From contig NZ_CANCWQ010000026.1 of the NCBI RefSeq assembly GCF_947381555.1, positions 1 through 22,926 on the forward strand: DNA of 22,926 nucleotides, in the 5' to 3' direction. Below the pieces are notes generated by a model. That model was not told the origin of the DNA. It made no database searches and saw nothing but the letters and a program-made list of their open reading frames with translations. Below, in pieces: positions 22,920 through 22,926 of this stretch; positions within the stretch are counted from its first letter, which is position 1, and every line of letters begins with the position of its first letter. Source of the DNA: Limosilactobacillus pulli (GTDB taxonomy: Bacteria > Bacillota > Bacilli > Lactobacillales > Lactobacillaceae). The translations under genes were made by a program, and so were the position numbers.

Positions 22920-22926
22920 TTGGCTA
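22920..22926 (+). CDS. Start of the IS gene (probable transposase), cut by the window end
   Basis: TTG at 22920 lies 9 bases after GGAGGG. Only two codons are visible, so the product is inferred from the surrounding IS-like structure alone. Confidence 0.4.

Larger units (their letters stand above)
22807..22926 (+). mobile_element. Left end of an unidentified insertion sequence
   Basis: Sequence unrelated to IS66 starts about where tnpB is broken. It contains GGCTATAAT twice (22807-22815 and 22852-22860), a perfect CCCTTAAGGG palindrome (22817-22826), ACACTT/AAGTGT (22829-22834 with 22845-22850), and a long hairpin around a ribosome binding site. This dense structure before an ORF is typical of IS ends. 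The family cannot be named because the transposase lies beyond the window. The exact boundary may be off by a few bases. Confidence 0.65.

Overview
The window looks like a low-to-mid-GC Lactobacillaceae chromosome, most likely Limosilactobacillus or a close relative. The evidence is AGGAGG-type ribosome binding sites with ATG, GTG and TTG starts, T-box control of amino-acid genes, a KxYKxGKxW-type signal peptide, and a Lactobacillus-style accessory Sec (SecA2/SecY2) locus for a serine-rich repeat adhesin. The species cannot be fixed from this sequence.

Region 1 (1-10455, + strand) is the accessory Sec locus. It holds the 3' part of a serine-rich repeat protein (SRRP) gene, then secY2, asp1, asp2, asp3 and secA2 in a tightly coupled operon (gaps or overlaps of a few bases), and a 70-residue single-TM protein that may be the SecE/Asp4-type subunit. 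The SRRP would be synthesised, glycosylated and acetylated in the cytosol, then exported by SecA2/SecY2. No GtfA/GtfB-type glycosyltransferases lie downstream of secA2, so they must be upstream of the window or elsewhere. The SRRP has no LPXTG sorting signal.

Region 2 (10456-12180) has a promoter and an asparagine-type T-box (specifier AAC) driving asnA (ammonia-dependent asparagine synthetase). A structured, possibly non-coding RNA segment with a strong terminator follows.

Region 3 (12189-12742) is a 554-bp defective IS66-family element. It has both terminal inverted repeats, a small tnpA-like ORF and a broken tnpB, but no tnpC transposase.

Region 4 (12743-14740, - strand) is an NhaC-family transporter preceded by a T-box whose specifier reads UAC (tyrosine). 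This suggests tyrosine uptake rather than simple Na+/H+ exchange.

Region 5 (14830-18254, + strand) is a two-gene unit: a MutT-like Nudix hydrolase and a 986-aa protein combining a PLD-like nuclease, an SF2 helicase and a DUF3427-type C-terminus. It is probably a repair or defence module, and is the least characterised system in the window.

Region 6 (18323-20800, - strand) has a DUF1445/D-glutamate-cyclase-like protein with a well-formed promoter and a cre-like palindrome, then an operon of a short HerA-like ATPase and a three-TM protein.

Region 7 (20801-22926, + strand) starts with an orphan structured segment ending in a strong terminator (candidate sRNA). It continues with a KxYKxGKxW-signal, BspA/DUF285-type surface protein gene that is dead three times over: an in-frame TGA, an IS66-family insertion after position 22440, and a further unidentified IS that interrupts the IS66 tnpB and runs off the window end.
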